A stretch of DNA of 64,000 bases, from contig JAIPMN010000730.1 of assembly GCA_020650975.1 (NCBI GenBank), positions 1-64,000 on the forward strand. Reading direction: 5' to 3'. The stretch comes from Apostichopus californicus (taxonomy: Eukaryota > Echinodermata > Holothuroidea > Aspidochirotida > Stichopodidae). A program made the position numbers and the translations under genes. Within the stretch, counting starts at the first letter, position 1; every line of letters begins with the position of its first letter. The notes under the pieces were generated by a model that made no database searches, was not told the DNA's origin, and saw nothing but the letters and a program-made list of their open reading frames with translations. This document shows, in pieces, positions 47,901-57,900 of this stretch.

Positions 47901-49128
47901 CTGGTCAGATCCTTCCAATTTCCATATGTATACTTGAGAGCTTATTTACCTGATTGTCTGTCTGTTCAATAAGGGTGGTGCACTTGTGTTTTCACTAGAT
48001 GATCAGTTCAATAAGCATTGCACTGGTGCTTATTTGGAAGCCTGTTCGTTCAATAAGTGTTGCACATTACTTACCCAATCGTCGGTAAATTAACTGGTTG
48101 TCGATTTATTAAGGATGCCGCTTTTATTAAACTCATCGTCCCTTGAATGCATGTGTAATTGCTGTTTTAGCAGTACGCATGGGAGATAGCAAACGCTGCA
48201 TTTCGACGATTTATAAAGAAAAAGTTTAAAAATATTTGTAAGATTACTAGGGCTATAAAGATGGACTGTGTAACCTCACCAGCAAGAAATCCTCAGGTAC
48301 ACGGGCCCGTAACTGTTTTTAAATATTTTTTTTGGGGGGGGGTTGGATTTTGGGGGGGGTTCGGGTAGGGGAACAAATTTGTTAAGATGTAAACTAGAGT
48401 GTTCATTTTCATTATATAAGTACATTGAAGTAATTCAAGTATGTGCTTTTGAAAGAAAGTCTCCATTAGGCCTTATAGTGTTAAGTGTAGAAAATTGTCG
48501 TTCTCGTCATGCTGATATAGTGCGAAATGCTGTGATTGTTGAAAAGGGCTTGAGTTAGAAAAAATTCTCAGTCAGTATCACTCGTATTTCTTCTATACCG
48601 TAGATGTCATCATGGGAATAGGAAGATATGCCTGTCTTTGCATCGTAATTTTCCTCTTTTTGACTATCATACAATTTGGAGTGCTCATTGATTACAGGGT
48701 TAAGTGCAGGTTGCATAACATCAGCAATGTGAAAGTCACTATCTTGGAACCGTGTAGTAATTTTGAAAACAAGTAACAGCAATGCCGGACAGGTGTGTAA
48801 TACCAAATGAGGTAATTTAGACGATTTGACTGTTGAGACTGGATGCATAAGACAAATACTTTTCGCTATGGCTTGATGAATCTATCAGCTCACACAGACA
48901 TGGACTGCGATTGGGTGAATGAGCAAGGGTGCCATGCATACTTACTGTACCCGACAACTGGATAAACAGCTTTCCACAACCTTTTACTTAACCTAGGACT
49001 TTGTTTTTACAGCAACAGAGTTGTTTTGTCGTTTTCAGTTGTTATATTGAGAACAAGACTCCACATACCTTAGTTACAGTTAAAATAATTGGAAGATTCC
49101 AACCAGGAGAAGATGGAACCTGATCCAT
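35760..49128 (-). CDS. ST6GALNAC: GalNAc alpha-2,6-sialyltransferase (ST6GALNAC family)
   Basis: Golgi type II membrane enzyme predicted to move sialic acid from CMP-sialic acid to GalNAc-containing glycans. Exons: 49128-49069 (start), 43421-43011 (membrane anchor and stem), then either 40751-40330 or 39485-39076 (sialyl motif L), 36744-36637 (motif S) and 35946-35760 (motifs III and VS, stop). Total is 395 aa with the first L exon or 391 aa with the second. Motif S is SGSWLTTGWFTM..C; the end has HPYHYYN and HRFMAEKAIFASW. Vertebrate ST6GALNAC3/5/6 proteins have the same motif order and about 300-340 aa; the longer stem explains the difference. The 3/5 subclass is favoured by synteny only. 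Confidence 0.9.
36233..36540 (-). pseudogene. Unrecognised coding-like fragment in a sialyltransferase intron
   Basis: An open frame of about 80 codons (including LKQIRPDENNSSDDWVRARA and ENIDEALENMKYK) has a protein-like composition. The frame continues upstream past one stop into QQDVEK. I recognise no family. It could be an old gene fragment or chance. Confidence 0.2.
36637..36744 (-). CDS. ST6GALNAC: Sialyltransferase motif S exon
   Basis: 108 nt between acceptor CGTTTTCAG and donor GTAAGA. It encodes AKSGSWLTTGWFTMIL, then SVCSEIHVYGMVGENYC, with the motif-S cysteine that normally bonds to motif L. Its first base completes an arginine codon with either upstream L exon (AG+A or CG+A). 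Confidence 0.93.
39076..39485 (-). CDS. ST6GALNAC: Sialyltransferase alternative L-motif exon B
   Basis: 410 nt, phase 0 in and phase 2 out, between acceptor CTCTCTAG and donor GTGAGT. It encodes IYCKKCSVISSSSHVLHS, CVFRMNTAPTLQFENDVGAR, YLIAWGPHQF and ends FEKETGRSR. It keeps the motif-L cysteines and the RMN asparagine but has SSSHVLHS in place of the usual SSGHLLHS. It is clearly diverged from exon A. Its open frame continues without stops across the whole exon, so it does not look decayed. Confidence 0.9.
40330..40751 (-). CDS. ST6GALNAC: Sialyltransferase alternative L-motif exon A
   Basis: 422 nt, phase 0 in and phase 2 out, between acceptor TTCTTCAAG and donor GTAAAT. It encodes LQCKTCSLVCSSGHLLHS, CVFRMNDAPSRGFSKDVGAR, YLVMWGPDREM and ends YEAETGQNR. 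This is the more canonical motif L (SSGHLLHS). It is 12 nt longer than exon B, with the same phases. Confidence 0.93.
43011..43421 (-). CDS. ST6GALNAC: Sialyltransferase membrane anchor and stem exon
   Basis: 411 nt, phase 0 at both ends, acceptor TTCTTACAG and donor GTGAGC. It encodes the transmembrane stretch AGFTVSVGCFLVFIAYVHL, then a polar, charged stem of about 110 residues ending LLHPNQ. It opens with KLYSIT and has no initiator Met before the membrane segment, so an upstream start exon is required. Confidence 0.85.
44645..44872. mobile_element. Possible hAT-like MITE
   Basis: Begins CAGTGTTGTAGTCTCG and ends CGAGTAACTACATAG, which are imperfect inverted ends. The interior is full of GTACTCG / AGTACTTG-type words. 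No clear target-site duplication. It lies in sialyltransferase intron 1. Confidence 0.4.
45452..45547. other. Long hairpin beside a short palindrome
   Basis: Arms 45466-45504 and 45506-45547 are reverse complements over about 40 bp, with a 2-nt bulge and a few mismatches, around a single central base at 45505. The inner 27 nt (45492-45518) are perfect but for the centre. Just upstream, 45452-45470 is a separate palindrome with arms AACCAAATT and AATTTGGTT. It lies in sialyltransferase intron 1. Confidence 0.85.
46500..46806. repeat. GATATC minisatellite with internal inversion
   Basis: Right half (about 46620-46806): degenerate units of about 24 bp built on GAATTAGAGATATC. Left half (about 46500-46600): the same word inverted (GATATCTCTAATTC). 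The whole stretch is therefore a large imperfect inverted repeat able to fold back on itself. Confidence 0.75.
46940..47166 (+). mobile_element. TTAA-bounded MITE, copy missing its right end
   Basis: Starts TTAAAGGTAGTCAG and aligns with 53029-53260 along most of its length, including AAGTACTTTCCTGGAGGTCT and GTCCCAGTGAGGAAAATTTC. It stops where the hairpin-string repeat begins at about 47168, so that element has replaced or interrupted its right end. Confidence 0.75.
47168..47275. mobile_element. Hairpin-string short repeat, copy 2
   Basis: Three hairpins in a row: CTGACTTCGGTCAG (47172-47185), GGCTTTGATAAACC (47191-47204, one mismatch) and TCCTGCTTGCAGGA (47226-47239). It is followed by an ACATAC-type tail, as in copy 1 at 22016. 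It sits directly against the truncated end of the MITE at 46940-47166. Confidence 0.7.
47960..48130. repeat. Degenerate short repeats, GTTCAATAAG..TTGCAC
   Basis: GTTCAATAAG followed by a TGCAC word recurs near 47967, 48006 and 48048, and a weaker form (TTTATTAAGGATGCC) lies near 48106. This is a low-copy tandem array with spacing of about 40-60 bp. Confidence 0.5.
49069..49128 (-). CDS. ST6GALNAC: Predicted sialyltransferase start exon (20 codons)
   Basis: ATG at 49128-49126 has a strong Kozak context (A at -3, G at +4). It encodes MDQVPSSPGWNLPIILTVTK and meets the donor GTATGT in phase 0, exactly what the next exon needs. A TTTCAG acceptor lies about 10 nt upstream of the ATG, so a non-coding 5' exon is likely further upstream. 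This is inferred from position, phase and context, not from homology. Confidence 0.6.
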
Positions 49129-49436
49129 TCTTTCTGCTGAAATCCTATTGTTAGTATTAAGCCTACAGTAGGTCATCACATGGTCACAATCAAATGTTTT
49201 ACCCATTTTTACTTCCTCCCAAAAATGGAAACATTATTGCATGTTTCTTTGTCTTGCCATTTCTCAGTGATTGTTCGGACAAATTTCTCAAATTATGATA
49301 ATAATTACTCTGTTTAAATGTAAAATTAAAAAAAAGAAATTTGTTGCTTGATGTTGTTGTCCTAAAAATTGTAATCAAATGCAGTGTTTACTGTGGAATG
49401 AATATAGTGTCTGTGTGCCAAAGCCTAGATTCTAAC

Positions 49437-49790
49437 TCTCTGTACTGCATGCATGCTCTGAGATGTAACCTTTCTAATCTGTGTACTCTATAGACAGGCT
49501 ACGTATTGTAACAAGCTGGTCGTGTTAAAACCTGGAAGAAAACCGACCAACCTTGACAAGAATCAATGCCACGTTTACTTCCGAATGTGTCTGTAACACC
49601 ATAGTCTTGCAACTTCCCTGTACTGTGTGGATTCTGTTAACTTCTGTTACAGAATTTACGCCACCGTTCTATCAATGTACTCCGTAGACAACCAGCTAAT
49701 CAGCCGACTCTTTTAATTTCAAGGAAACTGACCAACGTTGACATTACAAATATGCCATCTAATGTTTAGGTGCGTCATGTTGCAACCCGT
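49437..49790. repeat. Two diverged tandem copies of about 175 bp
   Basis: Copy 1 at about 49437-49612 and copy 2 at about 49613-49790 share ordered blocks: CCTGTACTG / CTCTGTACTG, TGTACTC.(A/G)TAGACA, ACCAACCTTGAC / ACCAACGTTGAC, and a terminal TTGCAAC. Divergence is high, so the duplication is old. Confidence 0.6.
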
Positions 49791-51599
49791 GTGTTTTTAA
49801 GGAGGCTAGCGATCTAGTAGGAAGTTTAGAAAACACTTATCTATGTCTTTGCTATACTTAAAACATTCAGTAAAAACAGCAAAAGAATATGACAGGTTTC
49901 ATAAATCATTCCGCACACACAGCATACTGTAGCAAGGTCTATAGTTTATCCAAACACAGCTAGATGGTTCTACAGTCAGGCTGGTATTCAGTGTAAACAG
50001 GTATCAGGGGGGTTGACATGGGAGGCAATGTGTCTTCATTGTTTATGATCACCTACTACTGTTAGGTCACCTCTCTGGACAGGGTCAAAGTGTTCCTACC
50101 CTGAAATTTGAATGTGATACGAGAGAAGAAACTGATGATTTAGTAAGAAAAAGGTTGCATTCTTAATGTGATTCTACTGCACCTGTTAGGTCATTTCTAG
50201 CCTAAATAGAAGTTGCACAATACTTTGAAGATATCACTTGCCTTGATCTACAGGGTATACAAGTTGGCATGCTTGTCAATGAATTACTACTGCAGGGCCA
50301 AATATGTTATGGACTGTTTTGGTGTTTACCATAACTCATTTTATTATTGGTAGCCTGGAGCAAAGAGTATTGATTTCAAGAAGGAACCTGTTATTATTTA
50401 TTTTAGTTTTTGACATATATAGGTCAAAGGTCTCACGATCATGTGGCTGCTTTGTTAAAAAAGGACTGTAGTAGTGAGCGAAATGGTGCAAGTATTACCC
50501 TGATCATGGTTAAATTGAATGGAGAATCTACTGTTATAGGAAAACAGCTGGTTGTCATGGTTACCAGTTAAAAGTGTTTAATAGCCAAAAATGACAAATG
50601 TGGAGTTTTTTTCAAATGAAAGGTTGGGCTAAACAGCATTTTGGTATTTATTGCTAGCAATTATTTTAAAGCCTATCAATTTAAGATTAATAGTAGTTGA
50701 AAATTGTTAAATACCCTTTAGGAGGAAAATTCCTTTCAATCATTTTCATGTTGTTCAGCCCTACTCAAGGTTGTATGCATACAAGTTGGTAAAAATTTGG
50801 AATGTTTTTGCCATGTTTCACTCCCAAATGTTTAGCTTAGAAGAGTCCCCAATTTCAATTAATTAAATCAATTCCTACTGTACCCATACACAGGGTTCAA
50901 TTGTCGTAAAATAACGTCAAATTTCGTTTGGCGATACAGTACTGCACCCGTTGTGGCTGCTAAAATTGAACCATTTCATCACAGGAAAAAATTGGTGACC
51001 CTACTGTTTCTCCCTGTTTGCCTGTTACGGTCATACGCACCAAACCTAGTGAGTGTTATTCAAAATAATATCTAAGTATTGAACCAAGACATTTAACACC
51101 AAAGTAGCACACAGTAAAAAAAAACCACAGTTAACAAATAGGCCCACTTGCTTTTGCTGGGCCGCGGGGGGAGGGGGGTGGGGTGGGGGCGGGGGCAAAA
51201 TGGGATAGTAACACGGCAAGATTGCAACCACATATAATAATCAAGGTCAAGAGTTTCATCGTTTGAAAGCTTGTCAGAACAGTGATTGTGGTTTACATAA
51301 TAAACAGCTCTTCGAGAAAGAAATTAAGTTATTAATACATATATGGTTACCTTCCCAATTTTCGATGAAAAAAGATGGTTTTCTGTATTTTTTTTATTAT
51401 TAGCAATAATATTGGATACATGTAACATTGTTGCCTACGACTTACAGTATGTTCCAAAGGGTCGAGTTTGTTTGAAAATACAAGGAACAAAAATACAAGT
51501 CTCAGTTTCTTCATAGCCATACATGAAGATTGTCTAATAATTAACTTAAAAGTCATTTAAAAAAATTGAACTGGACAGTTTGGGTTTCAGTAACCAATT

Positions 51600-51955
51600 G
51601 ATGAGAGTTCCTGATTTTACATCGAGTACAGTGTCACAGATTCCTGAAGGCTGTCTGATGTGTCTCAAGTTCTCAACGATCTCCAAGGTTCCCTCACTGG
51701 TTGCAGTGTGGACTCACTACAAGGAAATGCAGTTTCCTGGTACTATCGTCGAGAATATTTTGTGGCATCGGTCGTTAATCGGTCATATATCAACCCCCAT
51801 TGCTGCACCACTTGGTGCCAACCTGATGGTCTCATCGTTTGGAGTATCCGTAAATTATTTTCACGTAAAACTAACTGAAGTTAGAGCCGTGAAAGTCAAA
51901 TTGGAAGTTAGAACTGTGAATTCCTTTCTCAATCTTGTGTACGGTACCTGTAAGT
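51600..51955 (+). pseudogene. Possible decayed immunoglobulin-like exon
   Basis: One plus frame reads CSVDSLQGNAVSWYYRREYF, then NRSYINPH and QPDGLIVWSIRK. This recalls the Cys..Trp..DG..L pattern of an Ig-like domain. A second plus frame continues with VRTVNSFLNLVYGT near 51910-51950, just before a GTAAG. The change of frame in the middle suggests a broken exon. No intact receptor gene is visible around it, so this is tentative. Confidence 0.3.
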
Positions 51956-53028
51956 TTATGTTGTGTGACTCTTTTGAACAGATACTGTAGAGTAGGTTAA
52001 CAGGTGTCTTTCTAAGGTCTTTGAATCCAGTACAGGGTATCAGGCCTATCGGCCCTTGAAATTCTTATCAAGTGTAAAGTGTCCTCACAGCTCTCTGAAC
52101 AAATAGCGGTAATTGGGGACACAGTCCAATCGATATCATGCTTAAGTATCACACGGTCCAAATTTTTGTCAGGCAGAAGAAACTTAAAACTTATCAGATC
52201 TTCGTTTTTTGTTTTAATCATAGGTCGCAGAGATCAGCGTCTGTACAGTAGTTAAATGGTTGACAAGAGATCTTTATAAGTCTAATCTTGATATCCAGGC
52301 AACTGACAGTACAATCAAGTCTCTTGTACAAACTCAAAACCTCTGTCATTTACATTATATAAGGATTCTGGATGGCATAAAAGTTGTTTGCTCTACTTTG
52401 TCAGGGTTGTCCAGTTAGCCTGTTTGCATGCTTGTTTGTGCTTTTTAGTCCTCTTTCATGTTACACTAGTTAGTACTAGTTAGAACTGTCTAACTGTGTG
52501 TTAGTGTTAGGGGTGTACTGAAACCAACTGGAGGAATTTTCCTGTCTCAGTTTTGTGTTGAAATCTCTGTGAACGAAGTGACAATTAACTCTTGTTTCCA
52601 TACCTAAATCCTACTACCGCAAGTACATGAAAGCAATCAAGGTACTGTATGCCTTAATATTAAGTCATTCTGAATTTTGTGAAATTTTGTGAATTCATCC
52701 TTTAAACCTGTGAAATTGCCGAATTTGTAAACCTTGTCCGATCAGTAAAGTTCGTTTATGATACATGTTTGCAAGTCGTTCATCTTTACAGCTCTTGTCG
52801 CCAGGTTTAGATAATAGATACAGCACGGAGAAAGATGGTACTTTGATTGTTCTTTAAATAATAAATACAATAGGTTTCCATACGTGACATGTTGTTAATG
52901 TACAAAGCACAGACCTTGTCTCGAGATGCACACTGCTGTGTCCGTTCTACTCTTATTGGAAAGTTGAAATAACATTTCCAGTTACTTCTTATATACTGTA
53001 TATGTGATAATGTCAGGGCTTTATGTGT

Positions 53029-53283
53029 TTAAAGGTAGTCAGTAAAGGCCCCAAATTATAACACGCTATAATTGCTAGAAGTTTTCAAAAAGTACTTTCC
53101 TGGAGGTCTTTACTCTGCAAATTGTTCTCAGACATTTTTGAGGAACACAACAAGATGACCGAATGTCCCAGTGAGGAAAATTTCATCGAAGGTTGTAATA
53201 TTTAAGACAGTTAAAGAATTTTGACCAAAGGTGACCATATTTGAATATCTAGCATATTTGGGGCCAAGACAGCATACCTTTAA
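53029..53283 (+). mobile_element. TTAA-bounded MITE, complete copy
   Basis: 255 bp bounded by TTAA at both ends. Terminal inverted repeats begin AGGTA on each side and share GGCCCCAAAT 15-24 bp in. There is no open frame of note. TTAA flanks are typical of piggyBac-type insertion, so a non-autonomous piggyBac-like element is the best guess. Relatives in this window are at 46940-47166, about 7440-7617 and about 59945-60045. Confidence 0.75.
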
Positions 53284-54714
53284 TACAAGGGTTTGCTACA
53301 CATCTTTTGATATCTTATCTACTGTACAGTAAGTTGAGCAGTATTTGTTATTTCACAATTTCACATGATGACATCTCTTTAAATTTGCCCTACGTAGATT
53401 TTCATACCTGTACATAAATTTATCCACCTTTTTCTTGCGTTCATTTCACGGAAGGTCTGTTAAAGTTGATCAAATTCATCTTACTATCAGCAGTTTCAAA
53501 TGCCATGGTAGAAAAATGAAGTCCTTTGCCAGGAAACTTCTGTGTATTTCTAAAGAAGCTGAAGGCGGACAGGCGAGTGTCATGCAGGTGATTATTAAAT
53601 AAATCTTGCTACAGTGTAGAGAATACTTCACTAGTATAACTTACTTTTTCCAAACCAGCTTCGCAATTTCCTGCTGCTTCGCCAATTGCATGACTAGATA
53701 GTATATTAATTTCCTGAGGAATTACTGTAGCCTTACTGCAACTAGGGCCAGCAGAAAATTTGAAAAGAAGATTTGTGAAAATTGTGATGGATTGTTCATT
53801 CTGAGTGAAATAGGAATCTTCATTTCTTAGTTTTCTTTATGAAATGATTTGAAATTAAATCGAGAAAAGTAGTTGGCTTTAAACTCCATATAAGTTGCGA
53901 AAATTGTAAAAAATTTTCATAATTTATTAAAATGGAAATATATCTGAATCAGAAAAGATCAACATCGTTAACTATTTTTGTGTATTTAATTATTAGAGAT
54001 AGAGCAGTGCTATCAATGGTTTGGAAACTTTTATTTCTGAAACTAAGTACTTCAATCAAACAGGGCATTATTATTATCTTTTTCATTTTGAGTTTTGGAA
54101 TTTCTTGGATGGAATTGAATTTTCTAACAAAACAGCAACATTGTAGACTAAAGAGCGTGCTCAGCTCTGATGCCTTAAATCTAGAAATATTCTAATCAAC
54201 TAATGCAAAGTAGCCAAATAGTTTGTATTTGCTCATATTCCTACTGTAAACATACCAAAAAAGGATTTGTAGATAGATTTAGTAGTTACTGCTGGTCGTA
54301 GTTTTAGTAGGCTGTAGTTTCTCCATCGTCCATTTGAATGCACCGTTTTAAGTGCACAGCTATATCCAAGCTCATCGAAATGTACCGCGTTCGCTGTCCA
54401 ACCAGCTTTACCTGTGCACCTTTGTACCTCAAATATACTCTGCTATGACTTAGCCTAGGCTTTCACTTTGTGTCACTAGATGCTTCAGTTGTGTGCTACT
54501 GTAGTTTCGTTAATGTTTAGAAGGCCTTAGCCCAGGTTACTTACATGATACGTTATAAGTTTACTTTGCTTCTATGCGTACCCTTATCACCTTCCTCCTC
54601 ACAAAATACAGTAAGAACTCCTCTCGATTCTAGAGTGAACTGGTGAACTGTTTTAACATATTATAACCTCTAAAGTAGTAACCGGTCACTTCTGATCAAT
54701 TTTACCACTCAGAG

Positions 54715-54920
54715 TGTCTACCACTTCATTCGACCACCCCAAAGTACCACCTCATTCTACCACTCAAAGTACCACCTCATTCTACCACTCAAAGTACCGC
54801 CTCATTCTACCACTCAAAGTGCCACCTCATTCTACCACCCAAAGTAGTACCACCTCATTCTACTAGTTACTCAAAGTACCACCTCGTTCCACAACCTCAC
54901 CATCTCGTTCTTCCACCCAA
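54715..54920. repeat. 25-bp minisatellite
   Basis: About eight units of 25 bp based on ACCACCTCATTCTACCAC followed by TCAAAGT. The central four copies are nearly identical and the edges more diverged. Confidence 0.9.
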
Positions 54921-57900
54921 AGTATCTGAGAGGGATTTTCTAAGTGGACTTTAATATCCCTGACTGCACAATCTGTGTCACAGTAAATTAAAGCAGACTT
55001 TGGTCAATTGTGTTTGGAATGAGAGAAACCACATGGTTTTGTGAATAGAGAAAGTAAGGACACTAAGGCTTATGCACCTATAAAGAGCAGATTAAATGGC
55101 TTGAAACAGCGTGAATTTAAGTTAATAATTAACTTTAAAAGAAAGGTACAGTTCTCAACTTTCCCTGAGAGATTTTATTTGTGAAAATTAAACAGTTTTC
55201 CTGTCCTAGCATGAAAACCTGTTGCTGTGTAAACTTTACACATACTAGTAAACCTAGGCAGCTCTACTACTACAGTATAAACGAAAATACCATTCTACTG
55301 TAAGTGTTCTAATTTTGGGTAGCAAGTATTGAAAGAGATCTGAATTTCGTCCCATATAGAATCATTTGTGTTCCTGTGTAAAACAGAACTTGCTATATAT
55401 ATTTTTTTATGCATCTTTCAACTTGTATTATAACATTTTGATCATTTTGCATCTAGCATTTTTGGATCTGATCTGATACTGGAAAAATTATTACAGGTCT
55501 GCAGATTTGCTCGTTTGCATAATTAATAAATTGTCCGTCTGACAAATTAAACCATAAAATTAAAACTCGTACTCTCACACAGGCCACAGTATAGCTTTAC
55601 AAACCCTTACATATTAACCTTTAATTAACCTTTTCTGTCAGTGTGTCCATGACCTATGACATGCCTTGCTTGCCTCCAAGGTACCTCCATTCTATCTCAC
55701 CCTCCTCCCTGCAACCCGGTCTTTCACTTTTCTCCATGCATGATTTTTTTCCATAGTTGCAATTTTTTTTCCGGCATAACATGGCTTTAGTTTGTTTTTC
55801 AGAGCTTCAAAACCCAAATGCAATTTATCACCCCAAGTCCCCTTCAGGCTTCCCCCACCCCCCCCCCCTCCCTAACCACACACATATCATCTCCTTGCAG
55901 GTGCTACTAATCTTTCTATTGGTTACCAATTATTTATTTCATCTTTGTCTTACCTGTCTTCATTCAATTCCCTTTAAATCTGTTTCTAATTTATTCTAAG
56001 CTTATAGAATCTAGCCTGGTCAATGGTCACATCTTTCCCCCTCTCCAAAAAAAGCTAGAAAAGTTTCAATGGATATTCTTAAAGAACAACATTATCGAAA
56101 CAATCTCTTCCATGTCTTGTACTATTGGATAGTTTGGTCTGGAGACAGTATTACTTCTAACCTTACAGACTGGTTGCTCTTAATCGTACAATTTAAGATA
56201 GTTACTGCCAATGGCTACACTGTACATGAACATTGTACACCACATGAGCCGACCAGCAACTTAGTCTGCAGTCTATAAATGAATCGTAAATATTGCACGT
56301 GATCATGATGTTTTGTATGTTCACTAAAGTTCCAAATTGTGTTGTAAATATGTTATGACGTAGTTTATTGCTTCGTTATTACAGTAACGAAATACACAAT
56401 TATGATCATATTTGACTCGGACAAATTATATTATCATCCTTGCTGTACTTTAAATTTGTCGCAGGCTTGCCACTTTGTCCAAATGTACAGTAAGTGGCAT
56501 CTCTTTTGTTTCTTAGGATACCATGAGTTGCCATGTACAGTAATCATGGGTGGCATCTCTGGTCATTCTTGGTAAAACCATATTTTGTACCATCATGTTG
56601 TAAGATGGCATCTCCTGGCCTCAGACCTGGCTATAGGGATGAGTTGCCTGTAGTCCTGGGGGGTGGGGGGGGGGGGAGGTGGAGGTATGCATCTTTGTTT
56701 AAATACTTGGCAAGAGTAAATCCTTAAAATTATTAAACTGCATCTCGGAGCTCTGGTCTTATATATGGCCATATCAAGGGTTGGCAATATTTAATAAGTG
56801 CATCTTCTTGCTCATATTGTTTCCTATGTACATGGTCATTATTATATGCTAGTAGTATTGTTATGTATATGACATATACCACATGGTTGCATACATGTGC
56901 TGAGAAGTTCTGTGCAATAGCTCTGTGTGTAAATACTATACAGTCAATCCAGGGAGTTGTTATGTCTATCCTCGATAACAACTGTGCCATATGAATCTGT
57001 CTATTTTTGTACCTAATCACAGAATTGTTTACATGTGCATTTTGTAATCTGATGAGAGAATCCCTGGTTTATCCTAGACTTTTTAAACAATACAACTAAA
57101 AGTACACACTTTCCCCAAACCCAGGACTCACTCATCTCTTTGGAAGGTTTGTTGTTGAATTTTTGGTTGAAATGTTGCCTCTAATTTCTAACTTTGTGGA
57201 CAGTGGACTTTTGTACATTCAAAATGTCTAACTAATGATGTTGCCTTTGGGTGGTACCTATAATGCAAATCTGAGCAACAATCCATATGAAATGAAATGT
57301 CCTTGAGTGCTATCGTCATTCACACATGTAGGTAAGAACACCATGATTAGTTACCCCATGTGCTGGCAGTCAGAACTGGAAAATATTTTATTATTTATTG
57401 CCATGTAATACTGTGTGAACCAAAGTCACTGTTTATGGTCTGTTGTAGTGAAAGTCATCTTCAGTGTGCATATATGCATCACCCCACAAATAACAATCGC
57501 GTGTGTGTGAACGAAAGTAGCTGGAATTTGGTATATAGAATGAGGAGGAAGTGACACACCACGTTGTTGTATTGACTTGAAAGGCTTTAGCCTGGAAGTG
57601 ACCTTCATAACAAACAGCTAATAGACATCAGGTGTGCTCTGAGTTGTGTAGTATTCCATGACAAGGTCATCACTCTACTGTGGTGTATAGCTCAGGTCAC
57701 TTTCAGGTGGTATTATTTTATTTATTTTCACTTCAACTGGGCTTTTTGGAAGCGTTGTTTTATGTTTTATATACAAAAAACTGTGTTCATGAAGATTGGA
57801 ATTAAAAGAATTTTTTTTTAAAAAGAATTAGAATAGGAAAAACGAGAGGAACTGTTTAAGTGCAGGTATATTTCAATTCTGATTTCTTTTCTATTTGTTA

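Noticed and set aside
48555-48848. Minus-strand 97-codon frame with a hydrophobic start, considered as the sialyltransferase first exon
   Set aside because: No donor joins it in frame to the exon at 43421, whereas the 20-codon exon at 49128-49069 has a strong start context and a matching phase-0 donor.
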